A stretch of 31,958 nucleotides of DNA from Cyanophora paradoxa (Eukaryota; Glaucocystophyceae; Cyanophorales; Cyanophoraceae): contig QPMI01000344.1 of NCBI GenBank assembly GCA_004431415.1, forward strand, positions 1-31,958. Direction: 5' to 3'. A program made the position numbers and the translations under genes. The notes beneath the pieces were generated by a model. The model was not told the DNA's origin. It did no database searches and saw only the letters and a list, made by a program, of their open reading frames with translations. Below, one piece after another: positions 1-10,066 of this stretch. The stretch's first letter is position 1, and the number at the start of each line of letters is the position of its first letter.

Positions 1-333
1 CCCGCAGAAGCGCCTAAGGCCTGCTGCAGCGCTCCGCCGCCGCCGCGCCGGCCTGCACGCCGCCGGCCTCCCGGCCTCCGCGCCCCGGTGCCCGCCGCAG
101 CGTCCTCGGCGCACGCGCCGGCAGATCCAGCCGCCCGCGACGCCCGCCGAGCGCCCAGCGCGAGCCTGCTGCGAGGGGCGGCGTCAGCGAGGGCAGAGAG
201 GCGGCCGCGGGCAGCTGCGAGGGCGGGAGGGGCCCGGGAGGGCAGGGCGCGGACCCCGCGGGCCCAGAGGGCGCGCCCCGGCGGCCAGAGGAGCTAGAGA
301 AGAGGCCGAGGGGGGCAGCGAGGACGGCAAAAA
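1..333. repeat. Partial class A spacer at left edge
   Basis: The right-hand half of a spacer, entering at the CGCAGAAGCGCCTAAGG segment. It carries class A markers: CTAAGG rather than CAGCAGCGCCTAGG, CCCCGGTGCCC, GCGCGCCCCGGCGG, a short GA tract (GCTAGAGAAGAGGCC) and GAGGACGGC before the A5 run. That run is the T5 terminator of the first gene read on the minus strand. No gene is seen in it. Confidence 0.9.
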
Positions 334-451
334 GTGTACAGCACCCGATGTTCCCAGGTGGTCCCCACCCTAGTACTAGTCGGGCCTGACCGGGTTAGCT
401 TCCGTAATCGGACGGGAACGGGCGCTTTTCCGGATAGTATGGGCCGTACAC
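334..451 (-). rRNA. 5S: 5S rRNA, copy 1
   Basis: Length is 118 nt only because indels cancel. It has the four-C form of the loop IV run, lacks one base of the A-box region (GGGTTAG for GGGCTTAG), and has two single-base insertions near the 5' end (an A after CCGG and a G in ATGGGCC). Insertions are rare elsewhere in the array, so these may be consensus errors. Terminator is T5. Confidence 0.92.
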
Positions 452-1086
452 GAAGGCTTCCCTTCCACGCCCACCCAATCCCTTCCGCCGCCCCGCCCAC
501 CTCCGCCCGCGCCCCGCCGCCCCTCTCCCGGCCCTCGCCCTCCAGCTCGCGCACCTTCCTTCGCGCCCGCGCCTCCCGCTCGCCTCCGCCGCCCTCCGGC
601 CGCCTCCAGCAGCGCCGCCGCCCCGCACCGCCTGCGCGCGCCGCTGCGGCGTCAGCTCCGGCCCCCGGCGCCCCGGCGCGGCGCCCGCGCCCTCCTCCGC
701 GCCGCGCACCGCGTTCGGGCCCGCGCGGAGCTCAGCAGCTGCGCCCGGGCGCGCCGCCCGCAGAAGCGCCTACAGGCCTGCTGCAGCGCTCCGCCGCCCG
801 CGCCGGCCTGCACGCCGCCGGCCTCCCGGCCTCCGCGCCCGGTGCCCGCCGCAGCGTCCTCGGCGCACGCCGCCGGCAGATCCAGCCGCCCGCGACGCCC
901 GCCGAGCGCCCAGCGCGAGCCTGCTGCGAGGGCGGCGTCAGCGAGGGCAGAGAGGCGGCCGCGGGCAGCTGCGAGGGCGGGAGGGGGCCCCGGGAGGGCA
1001 GGGCGCGACCCGCGGGCCAGAGGGCGCGCCCCGGCGGCCAGAGGAGCTAGAGAAGAGGCCGAGGGGGCAGCGAGGACGGCAAAAAA

Positions 1087-1205
1087 GTGTACAGCACCCG
1101 ATGTTTCCCAGGTGGTCCCCCACCCTAGTACTAGTCGGGCCTGACCGGGCTTAGCTTCCGTAATCGGACGGGAACGGGCGCTTTTCCGGTAGTATGGCCG
1201 TACAC
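1087..1205 (-). rRNA. 5S: 5S rRNA, copy 2
   Basis: 119 nt: the consensus with a five-C loop IV run plus one extra T in GATGTTTCCCA, at about RNA nt 99-101, just after the C box. Its terminator is T6, the only T6 in the array. The spacer to its right is class A. Confidence 0.93.
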
Positions 1206-1835
1206 GAAGGCTTCCCCTTCCACGCCCACCCAATCCCTTCCGCGCCCGCCACCTCCGCCCCGCGCCCGCCGCCCCTCTCCCGGCCCCTCGCCCTCCAGCT
1301 CGCGCACCTTCCTTCGCGCCCGCGCCTCCCGCTCGCCTCCCGCCGCCCTCCGGCCGCCTCCAGCAGCGCCGCCGCCCGCACCCGCCTGCCGCGCCGCTGC
1401 GGCGTCAGCTCCGGCCCCCGGCGCCCCGGCGCGGCGCCCGCGCCTCCTCGCGCCGCGCACCGCGTTCGGGCCCGCGCGGAGCTCAGCAGCTGCGCCGGGC
1501 GCGCCGCCCGCAGAAGCGCCTACAGGCCTGCTGCAGCGCTCCGCCGCCCGCGCCGGCCTGCACGCCGCCGGCCTCCCGCCTCCGCGCCCCGGTGCCCGCC
1601 GCAGCGTCCTCGGCGCACGCCGCCGGCAGATCCAGCCGCCCGCGACGCCCGCCGAGCGCCCAGCGCGAGCCTGCTGCGAGGGGCGGCGTCAGCGAGGGCA
1701 GAGAGGCGGCCGCGGGCAGCTGCGAGGGGCGGGAGGGGCCCGGGAGGGCAGGGCGCGACCCGCGGGCCCAGAGGCGCGCCCGGCGGCCAGAGGAGCTAGA
1801 GAAGAGGCCGAGGGGGGCAGCGAGGACGGCAAAAA

Positions 1836-1953
1836 GTGTACAGCACCCGATGTTCCCAGGTGGTCCCCCACCCTAGTACTAGTCGGGCCTGACCGGGCTT
1901 AGCTTCCGTAATCGGACGGGAACGGGCGCTTTTCCGGTAGTATGGCCGTACAC
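1836..1953 (-). rRNA. 5S: 5S rRNA, copy 3 (consensus)
   Basis: 118 nt and identical to the majority sequence of the clean units, with the five-C loop IV run and a T5 terminator. It is the only unaltered gene in the first 9 kb, which shows that the left flank shares the same master gene as the centre. Confidence 0.96.
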
Positions 1954-2592
1954 GAAGGCTTCCCCTTCCACGCCCACCCCAATCCCTTCCGCCGCCCCGC
2001 CCACCTCCGCCCCGCGCCCGCCGCCCCTCTCCCGGCCCTCGCCCTCCAGCTCGCGCACCTTCCTTCGCGCCCGCGCCTCCCGCTCGCCTCCCGCCGCCCT
2101 CCAGCCGCCTCCAGCAGCGCCGCCGCCCGCACCCGCCTGCGCGCGCCGCTGCGGCGTCAGCTCCGGCCCCCGGCGCCCCGGCGCGGCGCCCGCGCCCTCC
2201 TCCGCGCCGCGCACCGCGTTCGGGCCCGCGCGGAGCTCAGCAGCTGCGCCGGGCGCGCCGCCCGCAGAAGCGCCTACAGGCCTGCTGCAGCGCTCCGCCG
2301 CCCGCGCCGGCCTGCACGCCGCCGGCCTCCCGGCCTCCGCGCCCCGGTGCCCGCCGCAGCGTCCTCGGCGCACGCCGCCGGCAGATCCAGCCGCCCGCGA
2401 CGCCCGCGAGCGCCCAGCGCGAGCCTGCTGCGAGGGCGGCGTCAGCGAGGGCAGAGAGGCGGCCGCGGGCAGCTGCGAGGGGCGGGAGGGGCCCCGGGAG
2501 GGCAGGGCGCGACCCCGCGGGCCCAGAGGGCGCGCCCCGGCGGCCAGAGGAGCTAGAGAAGAGGCCGAGGGGGGCAGCGAGGACGGCAAAAA

Positions 2593-2709
2593 GTGTACAG
2601 CACCCGATGTTCCAGGTGGTCCCCCACCCTAGTACTAGTCGGGCCTGACCGGGCTTAGCTTCCGTAATCGGACGGGAACGGGCGCTTTTCCGGTAGTATG
2701 GCCGTACAC
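2593..2709 (-). rRNA. 5S: 5S rRNA, copy 4
   Basis: 117 nt. One C is missing from TTCCCAGG, at RNA nt 97-99 at the 3' edge of the C box; otherwise consensus. The spacer to its right begins the deletion-rich interval. Confidence 0.93.
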
Positions 2710-3305
2710 GAAGGCTTCCCCTTCCACGCCCACCCCAATCCCTTCCGCCGCCCCGCCCACCTCCGCCCCGCGCCCCGCCGCCCCTCTCCCGGCCCTCGCC
2801 CTCCAGCTCGCGCACCTTCCTTCGCGCCCGCGCCTCCCGCTCGCCTCCCGCGCCTCCGGCCTCCGGCGCGCCGCCCGCGCCCGCCGCGCGGCGCGGCGTC
2901 AGCTCGGCCCGGCGCCCCGGCGCGGCGCCCGGCCTCCTCCGCGCCGGACCGCGTTCGGGCCCGCGCGGAGCTCAGCGCTGCGCCCGGCGCGCCGCCCGCA
3001 GAAGCGCCTAGGCCTGCTGCAGCGCTCCGCGCCGCGCCGCCTGCACGCGCCGCCTCCCGGCTCCGCGCCCGTGCCCGCCGCAGCGTCCTCGCGCACGCCG
3101 CCGGCAGATCCAGCCGCCCGCGACGCCCGCCGAGCGCCCAGGCGAGCCTGCTGCGAGGGCGGCGTAGCGAGGGCAGAGAGGCGCCGCGGGCAGCTGCGAG
3201 GGGGAGGGGGCCCCGGAGGCAGGGCGCGACCCCGCGGCCCAGAGGGCGCGCCCGGCGGCAGAGGAAGCTAGAGAAGAGGCGAGGGGGGCGCGAGGACGGC
3301 AAAAA

Positions 3306-3416
3306 GTGTACAGCACCGATGTTCCAGGTGGTCCCCACCCTAGTACTAGTCGGGCTGACCGGGCTTAGCTTCGTAATCGACGGGAACGGCGCTTTTCCGG
3401 TAGTATGGCCGTACAC
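3306..3416 (-). rRNA. 5S: 5S rRNA, copy 5 (seven single-base deletions)
   Basis: 111 nt, the shortest copy. Seven positions each lose one base from a run: helix V 3' strand (nt 106-108), C box edge (97-99), loop IV (85-89), nt 65-66, nt 47-48, nt 39-40 and nt 28-30. There are no substitutions. If real, this would be a pseudogene. The same deletion style in its spacer makes sequencing error more likely. Confidence 0.85.
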
Positions 3417-4015
3417 GAAGGCTTCCCCTTCCACGCCACCCAATCCTTCCGCCGCCCGCCACCTCGCCCGCGCCCGCCGCCCTCTCCCGCCCTCGCCTCC
3501 AGCTCGCGCACCTTCCTTCGCGCCGCGCCTCCGCTCGCCTCCGCCGCCTCCGCCGCCTCCAGCAGCGCGCCGCCCGCACCCGCCTGCGCGCGCCGCTGCG
3601 CGTCAGCTCCGGCCCCGGCGCCCCGGCGCGGCGCCGCGCCCTCCTCCGGCCGCGCACCGCGTTCGCGCCGCGGGAGCTCAGCAGCTGCGCCCCGGGCGCG
3701 CCGCCCGCAGAAGCGCCTAAGGCTGCTGCAGCGCTCCGCCGCCCGCGCGGCTGCACGCCGCCGGCCTCCCGGCTCCGCGCCCCGCCGCCGCAGCGTCCTC
3801 GGCGCACGCGCGCAGATCCAGCCGCCCGCGACGCCCGCGAGCGCCAGCGCGAGCCTGCTGCGAGGGCGGCGTCAGCGAGGGCAGAGAGGCGGCCGCGGGC
3901 AGCTGCGAGGGCGGGAGGGGCCCGGGAGGGCAGGGCGCGACCCGCGGGCCAGAGGCGCGCCCCGGCGGCCAGAGGAGCTAGAGAAGAGGCCGAGGGGGCA
4001 GCGAGGACGGCAAAA

Positions 4016-4130
4016 GTGTACAGCACCCGATGTTCCCAGTGGTCCCCACCCTAGTACTAGTCGGGCCTGACCGGGCTTAGCTTCCGTAATCGGACGGAAC
4101 GGGCGCTTTTCCGGTAGTATGGCCGTACAC
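4016..4130 (-). rRNA. 5S: 5S rRNA, copy 6
   Basis: 115 nt with three run-shortening deletions: CCAGTGG for CCAGGTGG, the four-C loop IV run, and GACGGA for GACGGGA (nt 34-36). The terminator is shortened to T4, which is near the lower limit for Pol III release if genuine. Confidence 0.87.
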
Positions 4131-4749
4131 GAAGGCTTCCCTTCCACGCCCACCCAATCCCTTCCGCCGCCCGCCCACCTCCGCCCCGCGCCCCGCCGCC
4201 CCTCTCCGGCCCTCGCCCTCCAGCTCGCGCACCTTCCTTCGCGCCCGCGCCTCCGCTCGCCTCCCGCCGCCCTCCGGCCGCTCCAGCAGCGCCGCCGCCC
4301 GCCCGCCTGCGCGCGCCGCTGCGGCGTCAGCTCCGGCCCCGCGCCCCGGCGGCGCCCGCGCCTCCTCCGCGCCGCGCACCGCGTTCGGGCCGCGCGGAGC
4401 TCAGCAGCTGCGCCGGGCGCGCCGCCGCAGAAGCGCCTAGGCCTGCTGCAGCGCTCCGCGCCGCGCCGGCCTGCACGCCGCCGGCCTCCCGGCCTCCGCG
4501 CCCCGGTGCCGCCGCAGCGTCCTCGGCGCACGCCGCCGGCAGATCCAGCCGCCCGCGACGCCCGCCGAGCGCCCAGCGCGAGCCTGCTGCGAGGGGCGGC
4601 GTCAGCGAGGGCAGAGAGGCGGCCGCGGCAGCTGCGAGGGGCGGAGGGGGCCCCGGGAGGGCAGGGCGCGACCCGCGGGCCCAGAGGGCGCGCCCCGGCG
4701 GCCAGAGGAGCTAGAGAAGAGGCCGAGGGGGCAGCGAGGACGGCAAAAA

Positions 4750-4865
4750 GTGTACAGCACCCGATGTTCCCAGGTGGTCCCCCACCCTAGTACTAGTCGG
4801 CCTGACCGGGCTTAGCTTCCGTAATCGGACGGAACGGGCGCTTTTCCGGTAGTATGGCCGTACAC
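4750..4865 (-). rRNA. 5S: 5S rRNA, copy 7
   Basis: 116 nt, five-C form, with one base lost from CGGGCC (nt 67-69, helix V 5' strand) and one from ACGGGA (nt 34-36). T5 terminator intact. Confidence 0.88.
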
Positions 4866-5480
4866 GAAGGCTTCCCCTTCCACGCCCACCCAATCCTTCC
4901 GCCGCCCGCCACCTCGCCCCGCGCCCGCGCCCCTCTCCCGGCCCCTCGCCCTCCAGCTCGCGCACCTTCCTTCGCGCCCGCGCCTCCCGCTCGCCTCCCG
5001 CCGCCCTCCGGCCGCCTCCAGCAGCGCCGCCGCCCCGCCCGCTGCGCGCGCCGCTGCGGCGTCAGCTCCGGCCCCCGGCGCCCCGGCGCGCGCCCGCGCC
5101 CTCCTCCGCGCGCGCACCGCGTTCGGCCCGCGGGAGCTCAGCAGCTGCGCCGGGCGCGCCGCCGCAGAGCGCTAAGGCCTGCTGCAGCGCTCCGCCGCCG
5201 CGCCGGCCTGCACGCCGCCGGCCTCCGGCCTCCGCGCCCGGCCCGCCGCAGCGTCCTCGGCGCACGCCGCCGGCAGATCCAGCCGCCCGCGACGCCCGCC
5301 GAGCGCCCAGCGCGAGCCTGCTGCGAGGGGCGCGTCAGCGAGGGCAGAGGAGGCGGCCGCGGGCAGCTGCGAGGGGCGGAGGGGGCCCGGAGGGCAGGGC
5401 GCGACCCGCGGGCCCAGAGGGCGCGCCCCGGCGGCCAGAGGAGCTAGAGAAGAGGCGAGGGGGCAGCGAGGACGGAAAAA

Positions 5481-5595
5481 GTGTACAGCACCGATGTTCC
5501 CAGGTGGTCCCCACCTAGTACTAGTCGGGCCTGACCGGGCTTAGCTTCCGTAATCGGACGGGAACGGGCGCTTTTCCGGTAGTATGGCCGTACAC
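5481..5595 (-). rRNA. 5S: 5S rRNA, copy 8
   Basis: 115 nt. Deletions fall in the CCC at nt 106-108, the loop IV run (four C) and the CCC at nt 81-83. The base between spacer and terminator is also lost (GACGGAAAAAG), but T5 is kept. Confidence 0.87.
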
Positions 5596-6216
5596 GAAGG
5601 CTTCCCCTTCCACGCCACCCAAATCCTTCCGCCGCCCGCCCACCTCCGCCCCGCGCCGCCGCCCTCTCCGGCCTCGCCTCCAGCTCGCGCACCTTCTTCG
5701 CGCCGCGCCTCCCGCTCGCCTCCCGCCGCCCTCCGGCCGCCTCCAGCAGCGCCGCGCCCGCACCCGCCTGCGCGCGCCGCTGCGGCGTCAGCTCCGGCCC
5801 CGGCGCCCCGGCGCGGCGCCCGCGCCCCTCCGCGCCGCGCACCGCGTTCGGCCCGCGCGGAGCTCAGCAGCTGCGCCCGGGCGCGCCGCCCGCAGAAGCG
5901 CCTACAGGCCTGCTGCAGCGCTCCGCCGCCCGCGCCGCCTGCACGCCGCCGGCTCCGGCCTCCGCGCCCGGTGCCCGCCGCAGCGTCCTCGGCGCACGCC
6001 GCCGGCAGATCCAGCCGCCCGCGACGCCCGCCGAGCGCCCAGCGCGAGCCTGCTGCGAGGGGCGGCGTCAGCGAGGGCAGAGAGGCGGCCGCGGGCAGCT
6101 GCGAGGGGCGGGAGGGGGCCCCGGAGGCAGGGCGCGACCCCGCGGGCCCAGAGGGCGCGCCCGGCGGCCAGAGGAGCTAGAGAAGAGGCCGAGGGGGGCA
6201 GCGAGGACGGCAAAAA

Positions 6217-6333
6217 GTGTACAGCACCCGATGTTCCCAGGTGGTCCCCACCCTAGTACTAGTCGGGCCTGACCGGGCTTAGCTTCCGTAATCGGACGGG
6301 AACGGGCGCTTTTCCGGTAGTATGGCCGTACAC
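6217..6333 (-). rRNA. 5S: 5S rRNA, copy 9
   Basis: 117 nt, differing from consensus only by the four-C loop IV run. T5 terminator. It marks partial recovery of sequence quality after the 2.6-6 kb interval. Confidence 0.94.
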
Positions 6334-6967
6334 GAAGGCTTCCCCTTCCACGCCCACCCCAATCCTTCCGCGCCCCGCCCACCTCCGCCCCGCGCCCCGC
6401 CGCCCCTCTCCCGGCCCTCGCCCTCCAGCTCGCGCACCTTCCTTCGCGCCCGCGCCTCCCGCTCGCCTCCCGCCGCCCTCCGGCCGCCTCCAGCAGCGCC
6501 GCCGCCCCGCACCCGCCTGCGCGCGCCGCTGCGGCGTCAGCTCCGGCCCCCGCGCCCCGGCGCGGCGCCCGCGCCCTCCTCCGCGCCGCGCACCGCGTTC
6601 GGCCCGCGCGGAGCTCAGCAGCTGCGCCCGGGCGCGCCGCCCGCAGAAGCGCCTAAGGCCTGCTGCAGCGCTCCGCCGCCCGCGCCGGCCTGCACGCCGC
6701 CGGCCTCCCGGCCTCCGCGCCCCGGTGCCCGCCGCAGCGTCCTCGGCGCACGCGCGGCAGATCCAGCCGCCGCGACGCCCGCCGAGCGCCCAGCGCGAGC
6801 CTGCTGCGAGGGGCGGCGTCAGCGAGGGCAGAGAGGCGGCCGCGGGCAGCTGCGAGGGGCGGGAGGGGCCCCGGGAGGGCAGGGCGCGACCCCGCGGGCC
6901 CAGAGGGCGCGCCCGGCGGCCAGAGGAGCTAGAGAAGAGGCCGAGGGGGCAGCGAGGACGGCAAAAA

Positions 6968-7082
6968 GTGTACAGCACCCGATGTTCCAGGTGGTCCCCA
7001 CCCTAGTACTAGTCGGGCCTGACCGGGCTTAGCTTCGTAATCGGACGGGAACGGGCGCTTTTCCGGTAGTATGGCCGTACAC
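6968..7082 (-). rRNA. 5S: 5S rRNA, copy 10
   Basis: 115 nt: TTCC for TTCCC at the C-box edge, four-C loop IV run, and TTCG for TTCCG at nt 47-48 in helix III. It is the last multiply-deleted copy before the clean central stretch. Confidence 0.89.
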
Positions 7083-7720
7083 GAAGGCTTCCCCTTCCAC
7101 GCCCACCCAATCCTTCCGCCGCCCCGCCCACCTCCGCCCCGCGCCCGCCGCCCTCTCCCGGCCCTCGCCTCCAGCTCGCGCACCTTCCTTCGCGCCCGCG
7201 CCTCCCGCTCGCCTCCCGCCGCCCTCCGGCCGCCTCCAGCAGCGCCGCCGCCCCGCACCCGCCTGCGCGCGCCGCTGCGGCGTCAGCTCCGGCCCCGGCG
7301 CCCCGGCGCGGCGCCCGCGCCCTCCTCCGCGCCGCGCACCGCGTTCGGGCCCGCGCGGAGCTCAGCAGCTGCGCCCGGGCGCGCCGCCCGCAGAAGCGCC
7401 TACAGGCCTGCTGCAGCGCTCCGCCGCCCGCGCCGGCCTGCACGCCGCCGGCCTCCCGGCCTCCGCGCCCCGGTGCCCGCCGCAGCGTCCTCGGCGCACG
7501 CCGCCGGCAGATCCAGCCGCCCGCGACGCCCGCCGAGCGCCCAGCGCGAGCCTGCTGCGAGGGGCGGCGTCAGCGAGGGCAGAGAGGCGGCCGCGGGCAG
7601 CTGCGAGGGGCGGGAGGGGGCCCGGGAGGGCAGGGCGCGACCCCGCGGGCCCAGAGGGCGCGCCCCGGCGGCCAGAGGAGCTAGAGAAGAGGCCGAGGGG
7701 GGCAGCGAGGACGGCAAAAA

Positions 7721-7837
7721 GTGTACAGCACCCGATGTTCCCAGGTGGTCCCCACCCTAGTACTAGTCGGGCCTGACCGGGCTTAGCTTCCGTAATCGGA
7801 CGGGAACGGGCGCTTTTCCGGTAGTATGGCCGTACAC
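7721..7837 (-). rRNA. 5S: 5S rRNA, copy 11
   Basis: 117 nt, four-C loop IV form, otherwise consensus. First gene of the long clean stretch. T5 terminator at 7716-7720. Confidence 0.96.
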
Positions 7838-8478
7838 GAAGGCTTCCCCTTCCACGCCCACCCCAATCCCTTCCGCCGCCCCGCCCACCTCCGCCCCGCG
7901 CCCCGCCGCCCTCTCCCGGCCCCTCGCCCTCCAGCTCGCGCACCTTCCTTCGCGCCCGCGCCTCCCGCTCGCCTCCCGCCGCCCTCCGGCCGCCTCCAGC
8001 AGCGCCGCCGCCCCGCACCCGCCTGCGCGCGCCGCTGCGGCGTCAGCTCCGGCCCCCGGCGCCCCGGCGCGGCGCCCGCGCCCTCCTCCGCGCCGCGCAC
8101 CGCGTTCGGGCCCGCGCGGAGCTCAGCAGCTGCGCCCGGGCGCGCCGCCCGCAGAAGCGCCTACAGGCCTGCTGCAGCGCTCCGCCGCCCGCGCCGGCCT
8201 GCACGCCGCCGGCCTCCCGGCCTCCGCGCCCCGGTGCCCGCCGCAGCGTCCTCGGCGCACGCCGCCGGCAGATCCAGCCGCCCGCGACGCCCGCCGAGCG
8301 CCCAGCGCGAGCCTGCTGCGAGGGGCGCGTCAGCGAGGGCAGAGAGGCGGCCGCGGGCAGCTGCGAGGGGCGGGAGGGGGCCCGGGAGGCAGGGCGCGAC
8401 CCCGCGGGCCCAGAGGGCGCGCCCCGGCGGCCAGAGGAGCTAGAGAAGAGGCCGAGGGGGCAGCGAGGACGGCAAAAA

Positions 8479-8595
8479 GTGTACAGCACCCGATGTTCCC
8501 AGGTGGTCCCCACCCTAGTACTAGTCGGGCCTGACCGGGCTTAGCTTCCGTAATCGGACGGGAACGGGCGCTTTTCCGGTAGTATGGCCGTACAC
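8479..8595 (-). rRNA. 5S: 5S rRNA, copy 12
   Basis: 117 nt, four-C loop IV form, otherwise consensus. The upstream flank has CTTCCC where most units have CTTCCCC. Confidence 0.96.
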
Positions 8596-9235
8596 GAAGG
8601 CTTCCCTTCCACGCCCACCCCAATCCTTCCGCCGCCCCGCCACCTCCGCCCCGCGCCCCGCCGCCCCTCTCCCGGCCCTCGCCCTCCAGCTCGCGCACCT
8701 TCCTTCGCGCCCGCGCCTCCCGCTCGCCTCCCGCCGCCCTCCGGCCGCCTCCAGCAGCGCCGCCGCCCCGCACCCGCCTGCGCGCGCCGCTGCGGCGTCA
8801 GCTCCGGCCCCCGGCGCCCCGGCGCGGCGCCCGCGCCCTCCTCCGCGCCGCGCACCGCGTTCGGGCCCGCGCGGAGCTCAGCAGCTGCGCCCGGGCGCGC
8901 CGCCCGCAGAAGCGCCTACAGGCCTGCTGCAGCGCTCCGCCGCCCGCGCCGGCCTGCACGCCGCCGGCCTCCCGGCCTCCGCGCCCCGGTGCCCGCCGCA
9001 GCGTCCTCGGCGCACGCCGCCGGCAGATCCAGCCGCCCGCGACGCCCGCCGAGCGCCCAGCGCGAGCCTGCTGCGAGGGGCGGCGTCAGCGAGGGCAGAG
9101 AGGCGGCCGCGGGCAGCTGCGAGGGGCGGGAGGGGCCCGGGAGGGCAGGGCGCGACCCCGCGGGCCCAGAGGGCGCGCCCCGGCGGCCAGAGGAGCTAGA
9201 GAAGAGGCCGAGGGGGGCAGCGAGGACGGCAAAAA

Positions 9236-9353
9236 GTGTACAGCACCCGATGTTCCCAGGTGGTCCCCCACCCTAGTACTAGTCGGGCCTGACCGGGCTT
9301 AGCTTCCGTAATCGGACGGGAACGGGCGCTTTTCCGGTAGTATGGCCGTACAC
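9236..9353 (-). rRNA. 5S: 5S rRNA, copy 13 (consensus)
   Basis: 118 nt, full consensus with the five-C run. The spacer to its right (9354-9997) was used as the reference class A spacer. Confidence 0.97.
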
Positions 9354-9882
9354 GAAGGCTTCCCCTTCCACGCCCACCCCAATCCCTTCCGCCGCCCGCC
9401 CACCTCCGCCCCGCGCCCCGCCGCCCCTCTCCCGGCCCCTCGCCCTCCAGCTCGCGCACCTTCCTTCGCGCCCGCGCCTCCCGCTCGCCTCCCGCCGCCC
9501 TCCGGCCGCCTCCAGCAGCGCCGCCGCCCGCACCCGCCTGCGCGCGCCGCTGCGGCGTCAGCTCCGGCCCCCGGCGCCCCGGCGCGGCGCCCGCGCCCTC
9601 CTCCGCGCCGCGCACCGCGTTCGGGCCCGCGCGGAGCTCAGCAGCTGCGCCCGGGCGCGCCGCCCGCAGAAGCGCCTACAGGCCTGCTGCAGCGCTCCGC
9701 CGCCCGCGCCGGCCTGCACGCCGCCGGCCTCCCGGCCTCCGCGCCCCGGTGCCCGCCGCAGCGTCCTCGGCGCACGCCGCCGGCAGATCCAGCCGCCCGC
9801 GACGCCCGCCGAGCGCCCAGCGCGAGCCTGCTGCGAGGGGCGGCGTCAGCGAGGGCAGAGAGGCGGCCGCGGGCAGCTGCGA

Positions 9883-9912
9883 GGGGCGGGAGGGGGCCCC
9901 GGGAGGGCAGGG
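9883..9912 (+). other. G-rich, G-quadruplex-compatible tract downstream of 5S terminator (reference unit)
   Basis: On the plus strand, G runs of 4, 3, 5, 3, 3 and 3 are separated by 1-4 nt. It lies about 86-115 bp beyond the 3' end of copy 14, with the G-rich strand as the template strand of the 5S gene. It is repeated in every spacer with small run-length differences and contains the palindrome GGGGCCCC. A role in fork or polymerase arrest is speculation. Confidence 0.55.
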
Positions 9913-9992
9913 CGCGACCCCGCGGGCCCAGAGGGCGCGCCCCGGCGGCCAGAGGAGCTAGAGAAGAGGCCGAGGGGGGCAGCGAGGACGGC

Positions 9993-9997
9993 AAAAA
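9993..9997 (-). terminator. Pol III T5 terminator (reference copy 14)
   Basis: Five A on the plus strand, so T5 on the transcribed strand, directly after the last base of helix I. I see no other run of four or more T on the transcribed strand in a unit. The same tract precedes every copy: T6 at copy 2 and T4 at copies 6, 34, 36 and 37. Confidence 0.92.
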
Positions 9998-10016
9998 GTG
10001 TACAGCACCCGATGTT

Positions 10017-10035
10017 CCCAGGTGGTCCCCCACCC
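10017..10035 (-). promoter_or_regulatory. Internal C box of 5S gene (reference copy 14)
   Basis: RNA nt 81-99, GGGTGGGGGACCACCTGGG, in the position of the eukaryotic C box, the main TFIIIA contact. It overlaps helix and loop IV. The G run in it (nt 85-89) is where the array shows a four/five length polymorphism, and where copy 30 carries its double change. Confidence 0.85.
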
Positions 10036-10051
10036 TAGTACTAGTCGGGCC

Positions 10052-10066
10052 TGACCGGGCTTAGCT
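10052..10066 (-). promoter_or_regulatory. Internal A box of 5S gene (reference copy 14)
   Basis: RNA nt 50-64, reading AGCTAAGCCCGGTCA on the transcribed strand. Position and the AGCTAAGC core match the A box of the eukaryotic 5S internal control region, part of the TFIIIA/TFIIIC binding platform. It is identical in all clean copies. Copies 34, 36, 37, 38 and 39 lack one or two bases of its G/C runs. Confidence 0.85.

Larger units (their letters stand above)
9354..9997. repeat. Reference class A intergenic spacer
   Basis: 644 bp, very GC-rich and rich in CpG. The first 180 bp or so right of a gene is pyrimidine-rich on the plus strand (CTTCC, CCGCCC, CTCTCC blocks). The part from about 9830 is purine-rich (GAGGG, GGCGGG). 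Class A markers in order: CCCGCACCCGCCTGC, CCCTCCTCCGCGCC, GCGCGGAGCTC, CAGAAGCGCCTACAGG, CCCCGGTGCCC, GCGCGACCCCGCGGG, GCGCGCCCCGGCGG, a short GA tract, GAGGACGGC. A NotI site lies at 9863-9870. I see no tRNA-like fold, snRNA or credible coding sequence. Confidence 0.9.

Noticed and set aside
3306-3416. Calling copy 5 and other short copies 5S pseudogenes
   Set aside because: Their differences are nearly all single-base losses in runs and occur at similar density in the spacers, which points to consensus error rather than decay.
2698-3720. 340-codon plus-strand reading frame
   Set aside because: Same origin: it reads through antisense 5S and spacer in the deletion-rich interval. Neighbouring units with one more or one fewer base break it.
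9354-9997. Possible second RNA gene (tRNA, snRNA, spliced leader) in the spacer, as in some linked 5S arrays
   Set aside because: I see no tRNA arms with an anticodon stem, no B-box GGTTCGAATCC-like motif, no snRNA core motif, and no second T4+ run on the transcribed strand to end such a gene.
9354-9997. Mobile element insertion in the spacers
   Set aside because: No target-site duplications, terminal repeats, poly-A tails or unit-specific insertions. Length changes are single bases or the GA tract.
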